Assembly (NCBI GenBank): GCA_023105745.1
Contig: JALGQZ010000001.1
Coordinates: 49,661,662-49,725,661 of the forward strand
From: Austropuccinia psidii
Lineage: Eukaryota > Basidiomycota > Pucciniomycetes > Pucciniales > Sphaerophragmiaceae
Reading direction: 5' to 3'
DNA length: 64,000 bases
Part shown: positions 33,078 through 45,428 of the stretch, piece after piece
Layout of the letters: the number at the start of each line of letters is the position of its first letter
How positions within the stretch are numbered: position 1 is the stretch's first letter
Notes under the pieces: generated by a model
The model's database searches: none
What the model saw: only the letters and a program-made list of their open reading frames with translations
What the model was told of the DNA's origin: nothing
Made by a program: the position numbers and the translations under genes

Positions 33078-33358
33078 TATTACAGGGGCTCTTGGGGAAA
33101 TTTCGTGTTGCCAGTCACTCAGTAATCAAGGAGCTCATTTCAAAGAGTGCAAGACAATATTGAAAGAAGTTCAATTCAATGTCAAAGAGCAAGCTGACTA
33201 AGTCCTCACTGAACGTTTCAACCTGTCAAAAGGAGAGAAAATCTTAGTTGGGGATATTACCACCAATCTCCAATGAAAACTCAAAGAAGGGGTAAATATG
33301 ACTGACTTGATTGATAATTTCAGTGTGTACTAGAAGGATGAGAGAAAATAAAGGTCAG
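33078..33358 (-). repeat. Fragment of a decayed D-type LTR
   Basis: TATTACAGGGGCTCTTGG matches the start of the D LTR at 52858 (TGTCACAGGGGCTCTTGG) with two transitions. The match continues in patches (GTTTCAACCT, CCACTGACAGGCAAAG-like) to about 33350. It is interrupted by the solo C LTR at 33359. Confidence 0.6.
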
Positions 33359-35283
33359 TGTGAGCCTTGAGGTATATTTTACATACCCAAATAGGCCACA
33401 ATTATTCTAAAAATAAATTTTGAATTATGCATAACTCATAAGTCATGCATATATCCAAAATTCATCATTTTTGATTTCAGAAAAGATGAATAACTTTTTA
33501 TTGAGTAGGTAAATCCATGGATTTAAGGCCAGATTTGGATTCTACACTAAAATTCACCTAGGGTAGCTCCATAGAGTGAATAAGCTCAAATTAACTCTTT
33601 GAGGTGGTAAAATAGAAAATACTTCAATACCACATCATCAATACCACATAAAAGATCCGTGAAAATTTTTGTTTTTCTTAAACTCACACCAAAAAAATGG
33701 GAAAGTGAGAAATCCCATGTTACATATACACTAAGAATAGTGTTATGCATGTTTTGAGCACTTAATATCATGGTATTCTTACATGGACCTTTGGTACACC
33801 CATAGTGGATATCTCACTTTAAGCTTAAATTTCTATTTTGATGTGAAAAATAAGCAAAGGGGTACAAAAGACATCAAAGAGAGCCAGGGTACCCAACTTC
33901 TGAGACCTCAGAGGCGTGGAAAGCTCCAAAGCTTGGATCCATGGCTGATCTTAGCCTATTTGGTAAACTAAAACCTTTTGGGAACTTGGTTACCAGGTTA
34001 CAACTACAGTAAATCTTAAGAAAATAGCAAATAACCTGCTATTTTGACGTGCCAAGGAGGTAAAAAGGTACTTAGACTCCTGTAACCATGTCAATTTTTA
34101 ATGACTTTCCATGGATAAACACCAAAAAGAGTAATTAAAACCCTTTTTGGACTTGTATCCATTGATTTATCTCATAGCAACCAGTGAAACACTTATATTT
34201 GCAATTCTACGTAGAAATGAGGTAAAAACTTCAAAAATTCACTCACAATACAATTCTTAATGGGTCTTTCTGAAGCTTTCAGGACTAATAGAGAACTGTA
34301 TTATCTATGGTACAACCAAAAAGAATTACAGTTATACTAGTAAAATTAAAAGTTTTACCTACAGTCCATTTTTGACTATTCTACGTGAAACACTGAATCT
34401 TCAAAAATTCACAGTAATTACATCCTGTGATGAAATTGGAAATAACATTGATAAATTTGAGAAATCAATGATTATTTTGGAATAAAATAAGATTTACAGA
34501 TGTTACTCCTTTTATTCTTAACCATATTGGGGTTGGTAGTCACATAAAACCATTAATTAAGTAATTATGATAATCTTACATGACAACAGATGATGCAATC
34601 AATAATCCAAAAGGGTTTATTGTTTTCTCACTCAGTTGTTTGTAAGTTTTCTCCATGGCATGCCTCTGTGAGCTATTGTTGACTTAAAAGAGGCCTCCTC
34701 TTGCTGTTTTTTCCACATCCTCATCTTATCATCATTTATATCATTGTTACCAACAACTAAGTACTAGTTAAAGCTATTGTTAAGTGTTTTAATTCTTTCA
34801 GAATCAATCAGAAAGATCTGAAATAATAGAATCCAACTATATATTGTTGTAATACTCTTATAAATTCATTTTGATCCTTTAAATCCACAATTCTATGTCA
34901 AATCTCCCTATCTTATCTTTCAATAAGTTCTTTGAAATATTAGTGAGTGATTTATCTTTCATTCTTAAAGTGGTTCTCTAAAATGAGTTTTCTTCAAGAA
35001 TTACCATTATAATTATTCTTGCAAAAGATAATTATATATTAAAATAATTTTATTATTTTAATAAAAAGAAGTTTTATTATTCAAATCTTCTTGTAATTGA
35101 TTCTTGTAGAAAATTACTTGCTCACTGTTAAAATCACTATTATTGTTTAACATGTGAAAGAAATAATTCTTTAATTATTTAATTGTGGTGATAATAACAT
35201 TTTGTTATTATATTTCATAAGAACAGTCATAGTACTGCTGATTAATAGTAATATTATCACCAGTTTCATAGACACATCTTACA
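33359..35283 (+). mobile_element. Solo LTR of family C, sense on plus strand
   Basis: It begins TGTGAGCCTTGAGGTATA and ends ACACATCTTACA, and is 1925 bp long, the same length as the C1 LTR. Flanks are GTCAG (33354-33358) and GTAAG (35284-35288), one base different. It is in opposite orientation to C1 and C2. It contains the palindrome TTCTACGTAGAA at 34205-34216 that recurs in every C LTR. Confidence 0.9.
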
Positions 35284-35834
35284 GTAAGAATAAACTTTGG
35301 TAAATGAGTTGACAGAGTTGAAGACCCCTGGGGTAAAAAAAAGGTTTGTATATTGGAAATTTTCAGGGCTTGAAAACTTCATACTTGAGGCTTGAGCTAT
35401 ATGGAGTCCTTTGAGCTATGTTGATTCCTTTTTGAAAATGAAACCTGCCATATGGGGAAATGACCTTTAATAAAAAACATTCCAAGATTCTGTTGGTGAA
35501 ATAAATGCTTCTATGAAGTAAGATTCATTTGAATTGGTGTGGTTTCCTGTTTGGATTCATGGATATTTGACACTTGACAGCTCATTAGGTAACTAAATCT
35601 TGAAGTTCCTTTTGAAGATCTCTTTACAGTATCCCCTTGGACAGATACTTCATAAATGAGCTTACCAATACCTGATTGTATACAGCTCTTAGTTCCCTGA
35701 AGTGGCCCTCATTAAGTCTAATTAACTACCCCATTGGGGATAACTTGATGTCCATGAACCTTCCCCACAAAACTTCCTTGCAGATATGTAAGGTATTTTG
35801 CATGAAGAAATTTGGGCTTCAATGCCCCACCATT
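35284..35834. other. Unassigned segment, possibly the rest of the D-type LTR
   Basis: No gene is seen. A few short blocks (GAAGACCCCTGGGG, GGGGAAATGACCTTTAATAA) loosely resemble D LTR sequence near 53265 and 53555, consistent with the continuation of the fragment before the solo C LTR, but the match is weak. Confidence 0.3.
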
Positions 35835-37216
35835 GGCTATTTACAACTTTAAATATGACTGTGACATGGATAAAAAGTATTAAAAACATTTCATTATAAA
35901 TTAAAAGGGCTTTAACAATGAGAATTAGTGGTGGTGAGCATGGTTGAAAGCCCTGGTTTCAGCTTTATTCGTTGGGTTACAATAATAAAAGACTACAATA
36001 CTAAAGTTTATAGTATAACCTGATTCTTTTCCAAGAGTATAACTGTTTTTCACAGTTGTACTACGTAAGAATTCAAGAGAAGGATGGGGATTCCTTTTCT
36101 GCCAGTGAAAAGGCCTCCTTTTATCCTGAAATGGGGTGAAAAGGCTGCTAGGCTTTTTCACGTAGAGGAAGTGAAGATTTTTCACTCCCCAGGACAGACT
36201 TGTGGTTTGCAAAAGGCCTTTATAGCCTTTATTGGGCTCAGATGTGGCTTGTAAACCACATCTGGGCAGTTTTCACCAATACAGGGTGAAAAACCTCATC
36301 TGGGGACCACACAGCCTGATTCTGACGTGTATGACATGTAGAATGTTGTACACAACCTGTATGGGACCCCAGTATTGACTAAGCAATGAGTTGTTGAATT
36401 AAAGACAAGCTTCTTTGTCTGTTTGACACCTCATAATCATGGCTGTGGGATATTATCCCATGGTAAGTCTGTGATGGCCAAACTGTGGGATTTTGACTTA
36501 AAACAGCTATACCTTTGTCAGTTTTTGAGATATCAAGCTCAAGATTTGTTCAGTGTGTATCCCTGTATGTGCTCTACACAATGGAGCCTCATTTGATATG
36601 GTTATCATTAAATATGGCAAAGTTATCCCATGTACAAGATTTTTGTACATATGCGTGTTTTAGGCAAAAAGCTGTATTGGGCTTGTTTGCCTTATAACTT
36701 TTGTTCTAGATGAGATATGGGGAAATTAATGGCACCATCAAACATCCCTTATTTTTCTATTTCCCAAAAGACCCAAATTTAGGTATCTCACACTGAAACG
36801 GTAGAAGTTGGATGAGAGATGGATATTTTATTCACTCTTATTTGGCCTGAATTTGACCATAACTTCTGTAATACTGGGGCTATCTCAGTTTGGCTGGTTC
36901 CATTGGATAGCCCTCGCTTAGAGATTAATTTTTAATACCCATTTGATGGGGTTAAGCCTCTTACTCTGTACTTCAGATGGGAGGTGAAAATTAAGGTTTC
37001 TGCTCAGCAACAACTTTGAGCAGGGATAACTTTGTTATTCTTTGGCCTATGATGATGGAAATTTTATATTTGGAAAGAGGTGAGTTCCCTCTTTTTTTTG
37101 GATACCTTTTGAGCTGATTTGGCTCAGATCCATGTTTTGGTGGTATCTTGGCTCTACCATTGATTTATGGTATTTGGCTGTCATGCTTGTGCTCTGGTTT
37201 TGTGTTGGAGCCTGAC
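35835..37216 (-). repeat. A2 3' LTR, truncated at its outer end
   Basis: The homology starts at GGCTATTTACAAC, so about 45 bp of the LTR terminus are absent. It ends GGAGCCTGACA. It is more like the solo A LTR at 16685 than like the A1 LTRs at several sites. The sense open frame of family A LTRs is here extended (35925-36212). Confidence 0.85.
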
Positions 37217-37302
37217 ATACCCTCCATCTAAAAAAGCCTCATCATTGATGAGACTGTTCAGTCCTCCTAGACGCTCTGAATCTCCTCAAATGAAGGTCCC
37301 CA

Positions 37303-39151
37303 TGTGAGCCTTAGAGGTAATTTCATATACCCAAAAGACCACAAATATAAAAAATAACATATTAATATAAATAAAATAAATTTATTTATATTATTAAAAT
37401 AAAAATAAAAAATATAAATATAAAATTATATTAAAAATAAAAAATTAATTATAATTTAAAAATAAAATTGCTTTAAATTTTGTAAATATAAAATTACATT
37501 TATACTTGAAAAATTTAAGTAAAAATGAAATTTTAACAAAATTGTGAAAAAATAAATAAATTTGGAAAAAAGTTAAATAAAATTTATTATAACTTTTTAT
37601 CAAATAAATAAACATATAAATTTTATTTCACCATTGGATTCCTCATAAAAAATCAGGTGGGGTCACCTCTGAGTGAAATTTTTGTAACTCAACTCTAAAT
37701 AAGCTTAAATTAAGTTTTTAGTATTTTCAATACAAAAGTTGAAAATCCTCAAAACCTTAATTTAATTCACACCACATGTGGTGTTAACCATCAATTTTTG
37801 TGTTAAAATTGAGGTGTTGTGTTTAGTTTAGAAGTTATGAGGAATTAAAGTATTTTCAATTGAATTCAATTGAAATGTCAAAATGTGCGCGTGTATTACA
37901 TAAGTGAACTTTGATTTACATATGAGGTGTCAATTATTACTGTATTGTACTGTACAATTGAATTGAATTACATGTGTAAATTATAAGTATAATACATGAT
38001 GAGGAATTAAAGGAAAAATAAATTGGAAAGATTAAATTTGGGGGGGGAAAGGAACACCAGCTCTAAGGGGGAGCTAGACCCCCAAAATCCTTGCTGACAG
38101 GCGTGGGATGTCAAAATTCACGCAAAAGTTCATCACTTTTGGCCTGGAATTGAGTTACAGGGTCTGTGGACTCAATTGATGATGAGGTTTTGATACCAAC
38201 TGGGGTAGTTTTAGCTGTTGCCAAGAAGGTAAAACTACCCTTAAGATAAAACAATCATAATAAAAACAGTTTTAACTGGTTTCTACGCCTCTGACACACA
38301 TTCTGACGTGTTTTGAAGGCTCTAGGCCTGGTATTGCTATAGTAATGGCTGATTTAAGGGTCTAAAATGGCTAAAAATGGCTAAAAATGGCTAAAAATGG
38401 CTTAAACCAGCCCTTTTTGGTCTAAACCAGGGTTCAATGATGCCATAATTGGCTTTTCTGTTGTCAGACTGTTTTTCACGACTGACAAGAGTAAATTTTA
38501 CTTTTGGAGTAAGAGAATTGATGGCTATAAAAGAATGTCTTCTTTGCCCCACTTTTCTCTTCATGTTAGAATCTTTTCCTTTTATTAATTAGTTTAAACA
38601 CTGTTAAACCAATCAATCAAAGATTCCAACCACCATTTATAAATCATTTTAATCCTTTTAACCACGTGAAAAAATCATTATAATCATTGTTTGTAACTCT
38701 TATAATCATTTTTACCCCTGAACCACCCCAAAAGTGAATTAAAGCATCTTTCATCACTGTAAACTTTGTCACTTTGTTTCCAAATTCACTCTGGTCACTT
38801 TTGGGCGTGTTTTCTCTTTAATATCCTTTTTAAAGACTTTGTTCTTTAATTAATTGCTTGCAGTTCTTTGCTCAATTAATTCCAATTGAAATTGCTCTTG
38901 AAGAAATTTCTTTTGTAGCCTTAAAATATCTCTTGTAGAGTATTTTTTGGATAAATTTTTATTGTTGGTAAAACAATAAATTTTTATAATATTATTGTTT
39001 TATACTAATAAAGTTATAAACAATAAAATTGGCGTGTTTTCTCTTAAAAATAATATTTCATACTATTTTTAATTGATTTTTACCTTATACAAATTTTGAG
39101 GACAGGAAAAGTACCTGATTTTTAATCAAAGTTTCATATCCACACCTTACA
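37303..39151 (+). mobile_element. Solo LTR of family F (copy F2), sense on plus strand
   Basis: It begins TGTGAGCCTTAGAGG and ends CCACACCTTACA, with perfect duplication CCCCA (37298-37302 and 39152-39156). It is 1849 bp, opposite in orientation to F1 (2960-4797); the last 120 bp differ at only about two sites by eye, so both inserted recently or were copied recently. Palindromes are at 37769-37784 and 37854-37875. It splits the integrase tail of A2. Confidence 0.95.
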
Positions 39152-39656
39152 CCCCATCTGTTATGGCATCTTCTGGAAACCATTTGTCCTTATCAGCTGT
39201 CTGGTTCTTGAATCTGACTAAGTACTGTCTCTGATCCTTACCATTAGGTCTGGTCTTCATGGCCTTGATGATTTTCTTCACTGGTACAGGCAAATCCTCC
39301 ACCTCCACTATTTCTGGTGGTGTGGGAGTCTTCTTCCTGCAGGGGAATTTATCCTCCTCTGTCTGGAAGTATGGCTTGACTAAACTAACTGCAAAGACTG
39401 GGTGTTTCCTGGAAAACTCTGTTAGTTTGACTTCCACTGCATTTTTCCCTATCAATGTAATGATAGTGAAGGGACCTACAAATGAGTCTCTCATTTTCTT
39501 AGGTCCTTTGAGATTATTAAAGTTCAAAGTAGACACTAACACTTGATCCCCTTGTTTAAAGTCAGGTTCCATGTGTGATTTGTCCCACCTCTTCTTGTTA
39601 TATTCTTTTGCCTCAGCTAAGCATTTGGAAGCTGTGTAACCAGCTATCTTCCACAT
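39152..39656 (-). CDS. A2 integrase C-terminal region and chromodomain-like tail (truncated)
   Basis: The open frame reads [83 protein letters not shown] and WFPEDAI. The last residues ([11 protein letters not shown] in A1) lie on the far side of the solo F LTR, near 37220-37300. A single stop separates it from the core at 39657. Confidence 0.83.
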
Positions 39657-40045
39657 TTAATGGAAATCTTTGGCTGTGGGGTGGATGGTCAGAAGGTTTT
39701 TCCTCAAGTGATCCACACGCAATAGGGGATTCCACCATTTTCCTACCAGGGCAGGCATTTTTCCTTTGGTAGAATGCTGACTTGTGTTATATGCCAGTTG
39801 GACTGCTGGTAGAAGGGTAACCCAGTCATGGGTGTAACCTTCATGGTCCTTATATTCCATGCCATAGGCACAGAATCTTCTAAGGATGTCCTCCATTGTC
39901 TGGATCATCCTCTCAACTAGTCTATCTGTTTGTGGATGGTAAGCTGTAGAAAAAGCAAGTTCAGTACCCTATCACTGATTATGATCTTAGGGACTCCTTA
40001 GGTGGATATGATGTTGTTCAATAATAACAGAACAGTATCCATGGC
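39657..40045 (-). pseudogene. A2 integrase core fragment
   Basis: 39657-39908 is open ([40 protein letters not shown]). Just upstream a further small deletion removes the block between KLAFST and SDRD, then IIISDR and AMDTVLL remain. At 40045/40046 it is joined to RT sequence, so the zinc finger, first aspartate, RNase H and YIDD region are gone. Confidence 0.78.
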
Positions 40046-40446
40046 TGCATTCTGGTGTACTCATATATGCCCATATGGCATATGATTCTGAGTAGTTTCA
40101 TGGAGTTAGGTTTAACTCCATTCTGGTGGAAGCCTTTCATACAATCCATTTTGCTTATGTATGTGGCTTTTTCAAGTTTTTCTAATGCATGAGGTATCCT
40201 GGGTATAGGGTACCTGTCAGCTTTGGTGTAGTTATTCAGAGCTCTGAAATCTCCAAACAGCCTAGACTTGCCATCATGCCAGGAAATTGGGACAGGAGTG
40301 GTAATTTCCACTATTTCATTGTGTCCAATCTTTCTGATGACATCCATGTCCAGGAGCTCATTGATATGTTTTTCAATTTCCTTCCTGGTTTCCAGACTTT
40401 CTGGGTAAGGTGGTCTCCTGAGAATGGGTGGATAAGGTCTTTCCAC
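40046..40446 (-). CDS. A2 RT N-terminal fragment
   Basis: It reads ERPYPPILRRPPYP, NELLDMDVIRKIGHNE, RLFGDFRALNNYTKADRYP and SKMDCMKGFHQNG, up to YEYTRM, where the integrase sequence takes over. Motif A aspartate is intact but motif C (YIDD) has been deleted. It continues upstream in the same frame to the protease. Confidence 0.83.
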
Positions 40447-41087
40447 ATCCAGATATAGTTCTATATCATGGCCTCTGACCTTGTCTAATGGTTTTTAACC
40501 AATGGAAAATGCTGGTCTATTCTTTTGCAGCATTTTTAGTAAACTTAGTTTTTCTTTACTGGTGAGGGTAGTGCTAAACTGTCCCTCTCTGAATTCATTC
40601 AGTAGTTCTTCCAGTGGATCTTGGGCAGATACTTGGTATATATCAAGTCAAATTTTTTTTTCCTTGTTGGTACCAATGGTAATGTGCCTGTTTTTACAGT
40701 TGCAAATGTCAATGCCATACATGCTCTGGTAATCTGTCCCCAGCAAGAACCCTTGGATGTGGGACTCATAAAGCATTACAAACTATGGATTGAGTCTGAT
40801 ATTACCCTTCCTGAGGTGTATAATTATCTCTTTGATAATTGTCCCAATTGAAGTCATCTTGCCTGAAGCACTTTTGAAGTTCTTTGCCTTGGTGGGCAAG
40901 AGCTGGTTTTCCCAATTTGGGAAGTGGGTATCCAGATAATTTCCAGCCACTATGGAGAAGTGTGCTCCACTGTCAATTATCAATGGATGTTGAGCATTGT
41001 CAATACAAACAGTCACTTTTGTGGCTGTTTGATGTATGTATGCCATTCCTTTGGTTGGTGTGACTAGGAATGTTTTTGCATCCTGTG
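40447..41087 (-). pseudogene. A2 protease region
   Basis: In one frame with stops: QDAKTFLVTPTKGMAYIH, HPLIIDSGAHFSIVAGNYLD (DSGA site), SASGKMTSIGTIIKEIII, GFLLGTDYQSMYGIDI, and EELLNEFREGQFSTT. Stops occur after KGNIRLNP, after TNKEKKI and in FSIG. The first residues of the open frame (41088-41133) come from the C1 LTR and do not belong to it. C1 cuts it at 41087. Confidence 0.82.
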
Positions 41088-43010
41088 TGTAAGATGTGAC
41101 TATGAAGCTGATGATAATATCACTATTAATCAACAGTACTGTGTCTGTTGTTATGAAATATAATAATAAAATATTATTATAACCACAATCAAATAATTAA
41201 AGAATTATTTCTTTCACGTGTTACGCACTACTAGTGATTTTAACAGTGAGCAAGTAATTGTCTACTAGAATCAATTACAAGAAGATTTTAATAATAAAAC
41301 TTCTTTTATTAAAATAAGAAAATTATTTTAATCTATAATTCTCTTTTGCAAGAATAATTATAATGATAATTCTTGAAGAAAACTAATTTTAGAGAAAAAC
41401 TGTAAGAATTAAAGATAAATCACTCACTAATATTTCAAAGAACTTATTGAAAGATAAGATAGGGAGATTTGACATAGAATTGTGGATTTAAAGGATCAAA
41501 ATGGACTTATAACAGTATTACAACAATATATAGTTGGATTCTATGATTTCACGTCTTTCTGATTGATTCTGAACGATTGAAAACACTTAAGAATAGCTGT
41601 AACTAATACTTACATGTTGGGAATAATGATATAAATGATAATAAGATGATGATGTGGAAAAAAAAGCAAGAGGAGGCTTCTTTTAAGTCAAAACAGCTCA
41701 TAGAGGCATGCCATTGAGCGTACTGAAAACCCAGTGGGTGAGAAAACAATAAACCTTTTTGGATTATTGATTGCAACATCTGTAGTCACGTGAGCTTATC
41801 ATAATTACTTAATTGATGCTTTTACATGACTAACAACCCCAATATGGTTAAAAATAAAAGGAGTAACATCTGTAAATATTCTTTTATTCCAAAATAATCA
41901 TTGATTTCTCAAAGGTATCAATGTTATTGCCAATTTCATCACAGGATGTAATTACTGTGAATTTTTGAAGATTCAGTGTTTCACGTAGAATAGTCAAAAA
42001 TGGATTGTAGGTAAAACTTTTAATTTTACCAGTATAACTGTAATTCTTTTTGGTTGTACCATAGATAATGAGGTTCTCTATTAGTCCTGAAAGGTTCAGA
42101 AAGACTCATTAAGAATTGTATTTTTAGTGAATTTTTGAAGTTTTTAGCTCATTTCTATGTAGAATTGCAAATATCAGTGTTTCACTGGTTGCTATGAGAT
42201 AAATCAATGGATACAAGTCCAAAAAGGGTTTTAATTACTCTTTTTGGGGTTTATCCATGGAAAGTCATTCAAAATTGACATGGTTACAGGAGGCTAAGTA
42301 GCTCTTTACCTCCTTGGCACCTCAAAAAAGCAGGTTATTTGCTATTTTCTTAAGATTTACTGTAGTTGTAACCTGGTAACCAAGTTCCCAAAAGGTTTTA
42401 GTTTGCCAATTAGGCTAAGATCAGCCATGGATCCAAGCTTTTGAGCTTTACACGCCTCTGAGGTCTCAGAAGTTGGGTATCCTGGCTCTCCTCGATGTCT
42501 TTTGTACCACTTTGCTTATTTTTCACATCAAAATAGAAATTTAAGCTTAAAGTGAGATATCCACTATGGGTGTACCAAAAGTCCATGTAAGAATAACATT
42601 ATATTAAGTGCTCAAAAAATGCATAACACTATTCTTAGTGTATATGTAACATGGTATTTCTCACTTTCCCATTATTTTGGCATGAAATTAAGAAAAACAA
42701 AAATTTTCACGGATCTTTTATGTGGTATTGATGATGTGGTATTGAAGTATTTTCTATTTTACCACCTCAAAGAGTTAATTTGAGCTTATTCACTCTATGG
42801 AGCTACCCTAGGTGAATTTTAGTGTAGAATCCAAATCTGGCCTTAAATCCATGGATTTACTTACTCAATAAAAAGTTTTTCATCCTTTCTGAAATCAAAA
42901 ATGATGAATTTTGGATATATGCATGACTTATGAGTTATGCGTAATTCAAAATTTCTTTTTAAGATAATTGTGGCCTATTTGGGTGTGTAAAATATACCTC
43001 AAGGCTCACA
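41088..43010 (-). repeat. C1 3' LTR
   Basis: This 1923-bp LTR begins TGTAAGATGTGACTATG and ends CAAGGCTCACA. It shows high similarity to 54921-56803 and 63244-64000. A GTAAGT donor motif (sense) lies near 41615. CACGTG at 41215-41220 corresponds to CATGTG in the solo copy (35151-35156). Confidence 0.93.
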
Positions 43011-43028
43011 TTCCCTCCCACCAAAAAA
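43011..43028 (-). promoter_or_regulatory. C1 polypurine tract
   Basis: The sense strand reads TTTTTTGGTGGGAGGGAA, then TGTGAGCCTT. It is identical to the tract of C2. Confidence 0.75.
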
Positions 43029-43153
43029 TAAAATTGTACTACAATTTTATCAATGATAGAAATGATAAGAACCCCAAAGGGGGGTTAATTTCCACTGTCC
43101 AACCTCTTTACATTACTCAGATCAAGTAATTCAAAGCAAATTTTTAGACATAT

Positions 43154-43851
43154 TCAGGATTGTGGCCTTCTTTCATGTCTAAATCTTCTCAAGAGTTTAC
43201 CTGAGTCAGGTATATCTGATTCTGCCAGCCATTCATCTTCATGTACTGGATTTCTATATCTGAGAAGATATTCTCTCTGATTTTTACCCCTAAGTCTCCT
43301 TTCTTTAATGAATTTCTTTATCTTTTTGTCTTCATTCTGTTCCACTGGTGGTTCCACTGGTAGGACATTCAAAGGAGTTGGGTTCCTTAGAGGAAACAAT
43401 TCTTTATCAGCTGGTTGATAATGTTTTATCAACCAGCTGACTGGAAAGGTGGGGTGTTTATTTTCCAATTCACCACCAATTACACTTGAACTGCATTGGT
43501 TCCATGCAAAGCAACAATAACAAAAGGTCCTACATAAGAATCTTTAAGTTTCTTTGGGCCTTTGATATTATTAAAATTCAAGGTTGAAACTAAAACTAAG
43601 TCCCCTACTTTGAAGTCCGGTACTTTATGACTCTTGTCCCACTTCTGCTTTGCATAATCAAAAGCATCATCCATATTTTGTTTTGCATGGTGTTTTACTT
43701 TATCAAGAATTATCTTGAAGCTGGAAGCTGGAGGATGAATGTCAATCAAGTCGTTCCTCAGTGTGTCTGCTGGGAGTCTTGGATTCCATCCCTTTTCTAA
43801 CATAGCAGGAGTTTGTCCTGTGGAAGAATGGACTGATGTCTTGTATGCCAA
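43154..43851 (-). pseudogene. C1 integrase C-terminal region and chromodomain-like tail
   Basis: 43480-43851 reads [59 protein letters not shown] and SYVGPFVIVALHG. A stop and frameshift follow at 43470-43480. 43154-43468 continues in another frame: NKHPTFPVSWLIKHY (with a small duplication), FIKERRLRGKNQREYLLRY, EDEWLAESDI and LLRRFRHERR. Confidence 0.83.
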
Positions 43852-44121
43852 TTCTAATGCAGGTATCAGAGTGCACTATTCATGGGTAAAGCCATCTGAG
43901 TCTTTTAATTCTAATCCATAAGCACAAAATCTCCTGATCATGTCTTCCAAAGTTTGAATCATCCTCTCTGCTATCCCATCTGTTTGAGGGTGATATGCTG
44001 TAGAGAATGATAACTTAGTCCCAAACAATCTATGAAGATTGGTCCAAAGTGCAGATGTGAACTTGGGATCTCTGTCACTTATGATATTCTTAAATAACCC
44101 TGTATTAGAAATAACTCTACT
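43852..44121 (-). pseudogene. C1 integrase core, second half, with two TAG stops at its ends
   Basis: Between the two open segments the same frame reads [23 protein letters not shown] (second aspartate), [20 protein letters not shown] (glutamate) and GFTHE, then TAG (43876-43878), then [11 protein letters not shown]. Another TAG at 44122-44124 precedes SRVIS. Both stops replace tryptophan codons and both are present at the same sites in C2. Confidence 0.83.
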
Positions 44122-45042
44122 CTATAAAAGAAGAGCTGTATCCATAGCAGTGTCATCTTCATGACATGGTAAGAATATGGGAATTTTGCTATATCTTTCT
44201 ACAATGAATATACAAGAATTATAACTTTTGTCACCACTTGGAGGAAGTGCTGTGACCCAATCCATGTGAACAACTTCCCATGGGGATTTTGGTTCTTGAA
44301 TATGGATCATAAGTCCAAATTTCTTGCCTTTACTCCTGTTTTCTTTTTGGCATCTGTCACAGGTATGGCAGTATTCAATGGTTTCTTTTCTCGAAGATGG
44401 CCACCATGCACAGTTATTTACTTTTTCAAGTGTTCTGTCCTCTGACAGGTGTCCAGAGTAGATGCTATCATGGCATTCATGAAGAATTGTATTGTTAAGA
44501 AATCTGCTGCATAATGTTATTACACAAGAATGTTTGGTTCTGTGGTAAATAATCCCATCAAACAAGTGAAATCTCCCTTCAGAATAGGAATTTCTCCAAA
44601 CTTCATCTAGTGCATTGACAAAAGATGTATCTTTGCAGTCTTTATCTAACAAAGAAGTCAAGATATGGCAATTATTGTCTTGCTTATAAGATTCTCTTAC
44701 CTCTTCAAAGAATTCAGTCCCAATATCAGTTATATTAATCCCTTCAATTGGAATCTGTGGTTCAGCTTCCAAGGGTACATAAGCTGGGTTATCCAGAGTG
44801 ATGGCTAATGCCCACCTGCTAAGTCCATCAGCATTCTTGTGAATGTTTCCTGCTTTGTGGACTGTAGTCATGTTGCCTCTATGTTCCTGAATGGCTATTT
44901 GCCATCTCAACATGTGTCTGTTGGGATTTTTCATGTTAAGAAGTGATTTTACTGCATTACAGTCATTTATCACTTCAAAAAAACTGCCATCAAGATAATA
45001 GTGTAATTTCTCAAGTGCCCATACCAAACATAAGAACTCCAT
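44122..45042 (-). CDS. C1 RNase H end and integrase N-terminal half
   Basis: 306 open residues: [19 protein letters not shown] (RNase H glutamate), [18 protein letters not shown] (third acidic site), [10 protein letters not shown], linker with [20 protein letters not shown], zinc finger ([23 protein letters not shown]), and [18 protein letters not shown] with the first catalytic aspartate. It ends at the TAG described for the neighbouring core segment. Confidence 0.87.
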   Translation of the reverse strand: MEFLCLVWALEKLHYYLDGSFFEVINDCNAVKSLLNMKNPNRHMLRWQIAIQEHRGNMTTVHKAGNIHKNADGLSRWALAITLDNPAYVPLEAEPQIPIEGINITDIGTEFFEEVRESYKQDNNCHILTSLLDKDCKDTSFVNALDEVWRNSYSEGRFHLFDGIIYHRTKHSCVITLCSRFLNNTILHECHDSIYSGHLSEDRTLEKVNNCAWWPSSRKETIEYCHTCDRCQKENRSKGKKFGLMIHIQEPKSPWEVVHMDWVTALPPSGDKSYNSCIFIVERYSKIPIFLPCHEDDTAMDTALLL

Positions 45043-45423
45043 TTGGTTTGCACCATATCTGGCTTCTGTTGGTTTGATTTTCCTTGAGATGTAACAAACT
45101 GGTCCTTATGTAGGTTTGTCATCAATAATTTAGACTTGATGTAGGGCTTCCCCTAATCCATCTCCACATGCCTCAATGTAAAATTTAAAAGGAATATTCC
45201 AGTCCGGCATGAGGAGTAAAGGTGCTTCTGTAAGAGCTCTCCTTATCTTCTCATAAGCTTTAATTCTCTCCTGTGTCATCTGAAATACAGCCTGTTGATC
45301 CCAGATTCTATGCAGTGACTTGGCTAGAATTGCAAAGTCCTTCAAGTGTTGCCTATAATAACTGGAAAACCCAGGGAAAGACATCATTTCTTTTTTATTC
45401 TGGGGTATTGGCTCAAGTAACAC
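45043..45423 (-). pseudogene. C1 RT end and RNase H start with D-to-E change
   Basis: 45130-45423 is open: [40 protein letters not shown], then IEACGDGLGEALHQV. The first RNase H catalytic aspartate (IDACG in B) is glutamate. A TAA follows HQV; after another in-frame stop the frame reaches 45042. A frameshift in an A-run (sense strand, 45431-45440) separates it from RT. Confidence 0.83.
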
Positions 45424-45428
45424 TTCTG

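Noticed and set aside
32822..33163. 113-residue plus-strand frame with hydrophobic stretches, possible membrane protein
   Set aside because: Its last third is D-type LTR sequence, it has no recognised motif, and no copy elsewhere supports it.
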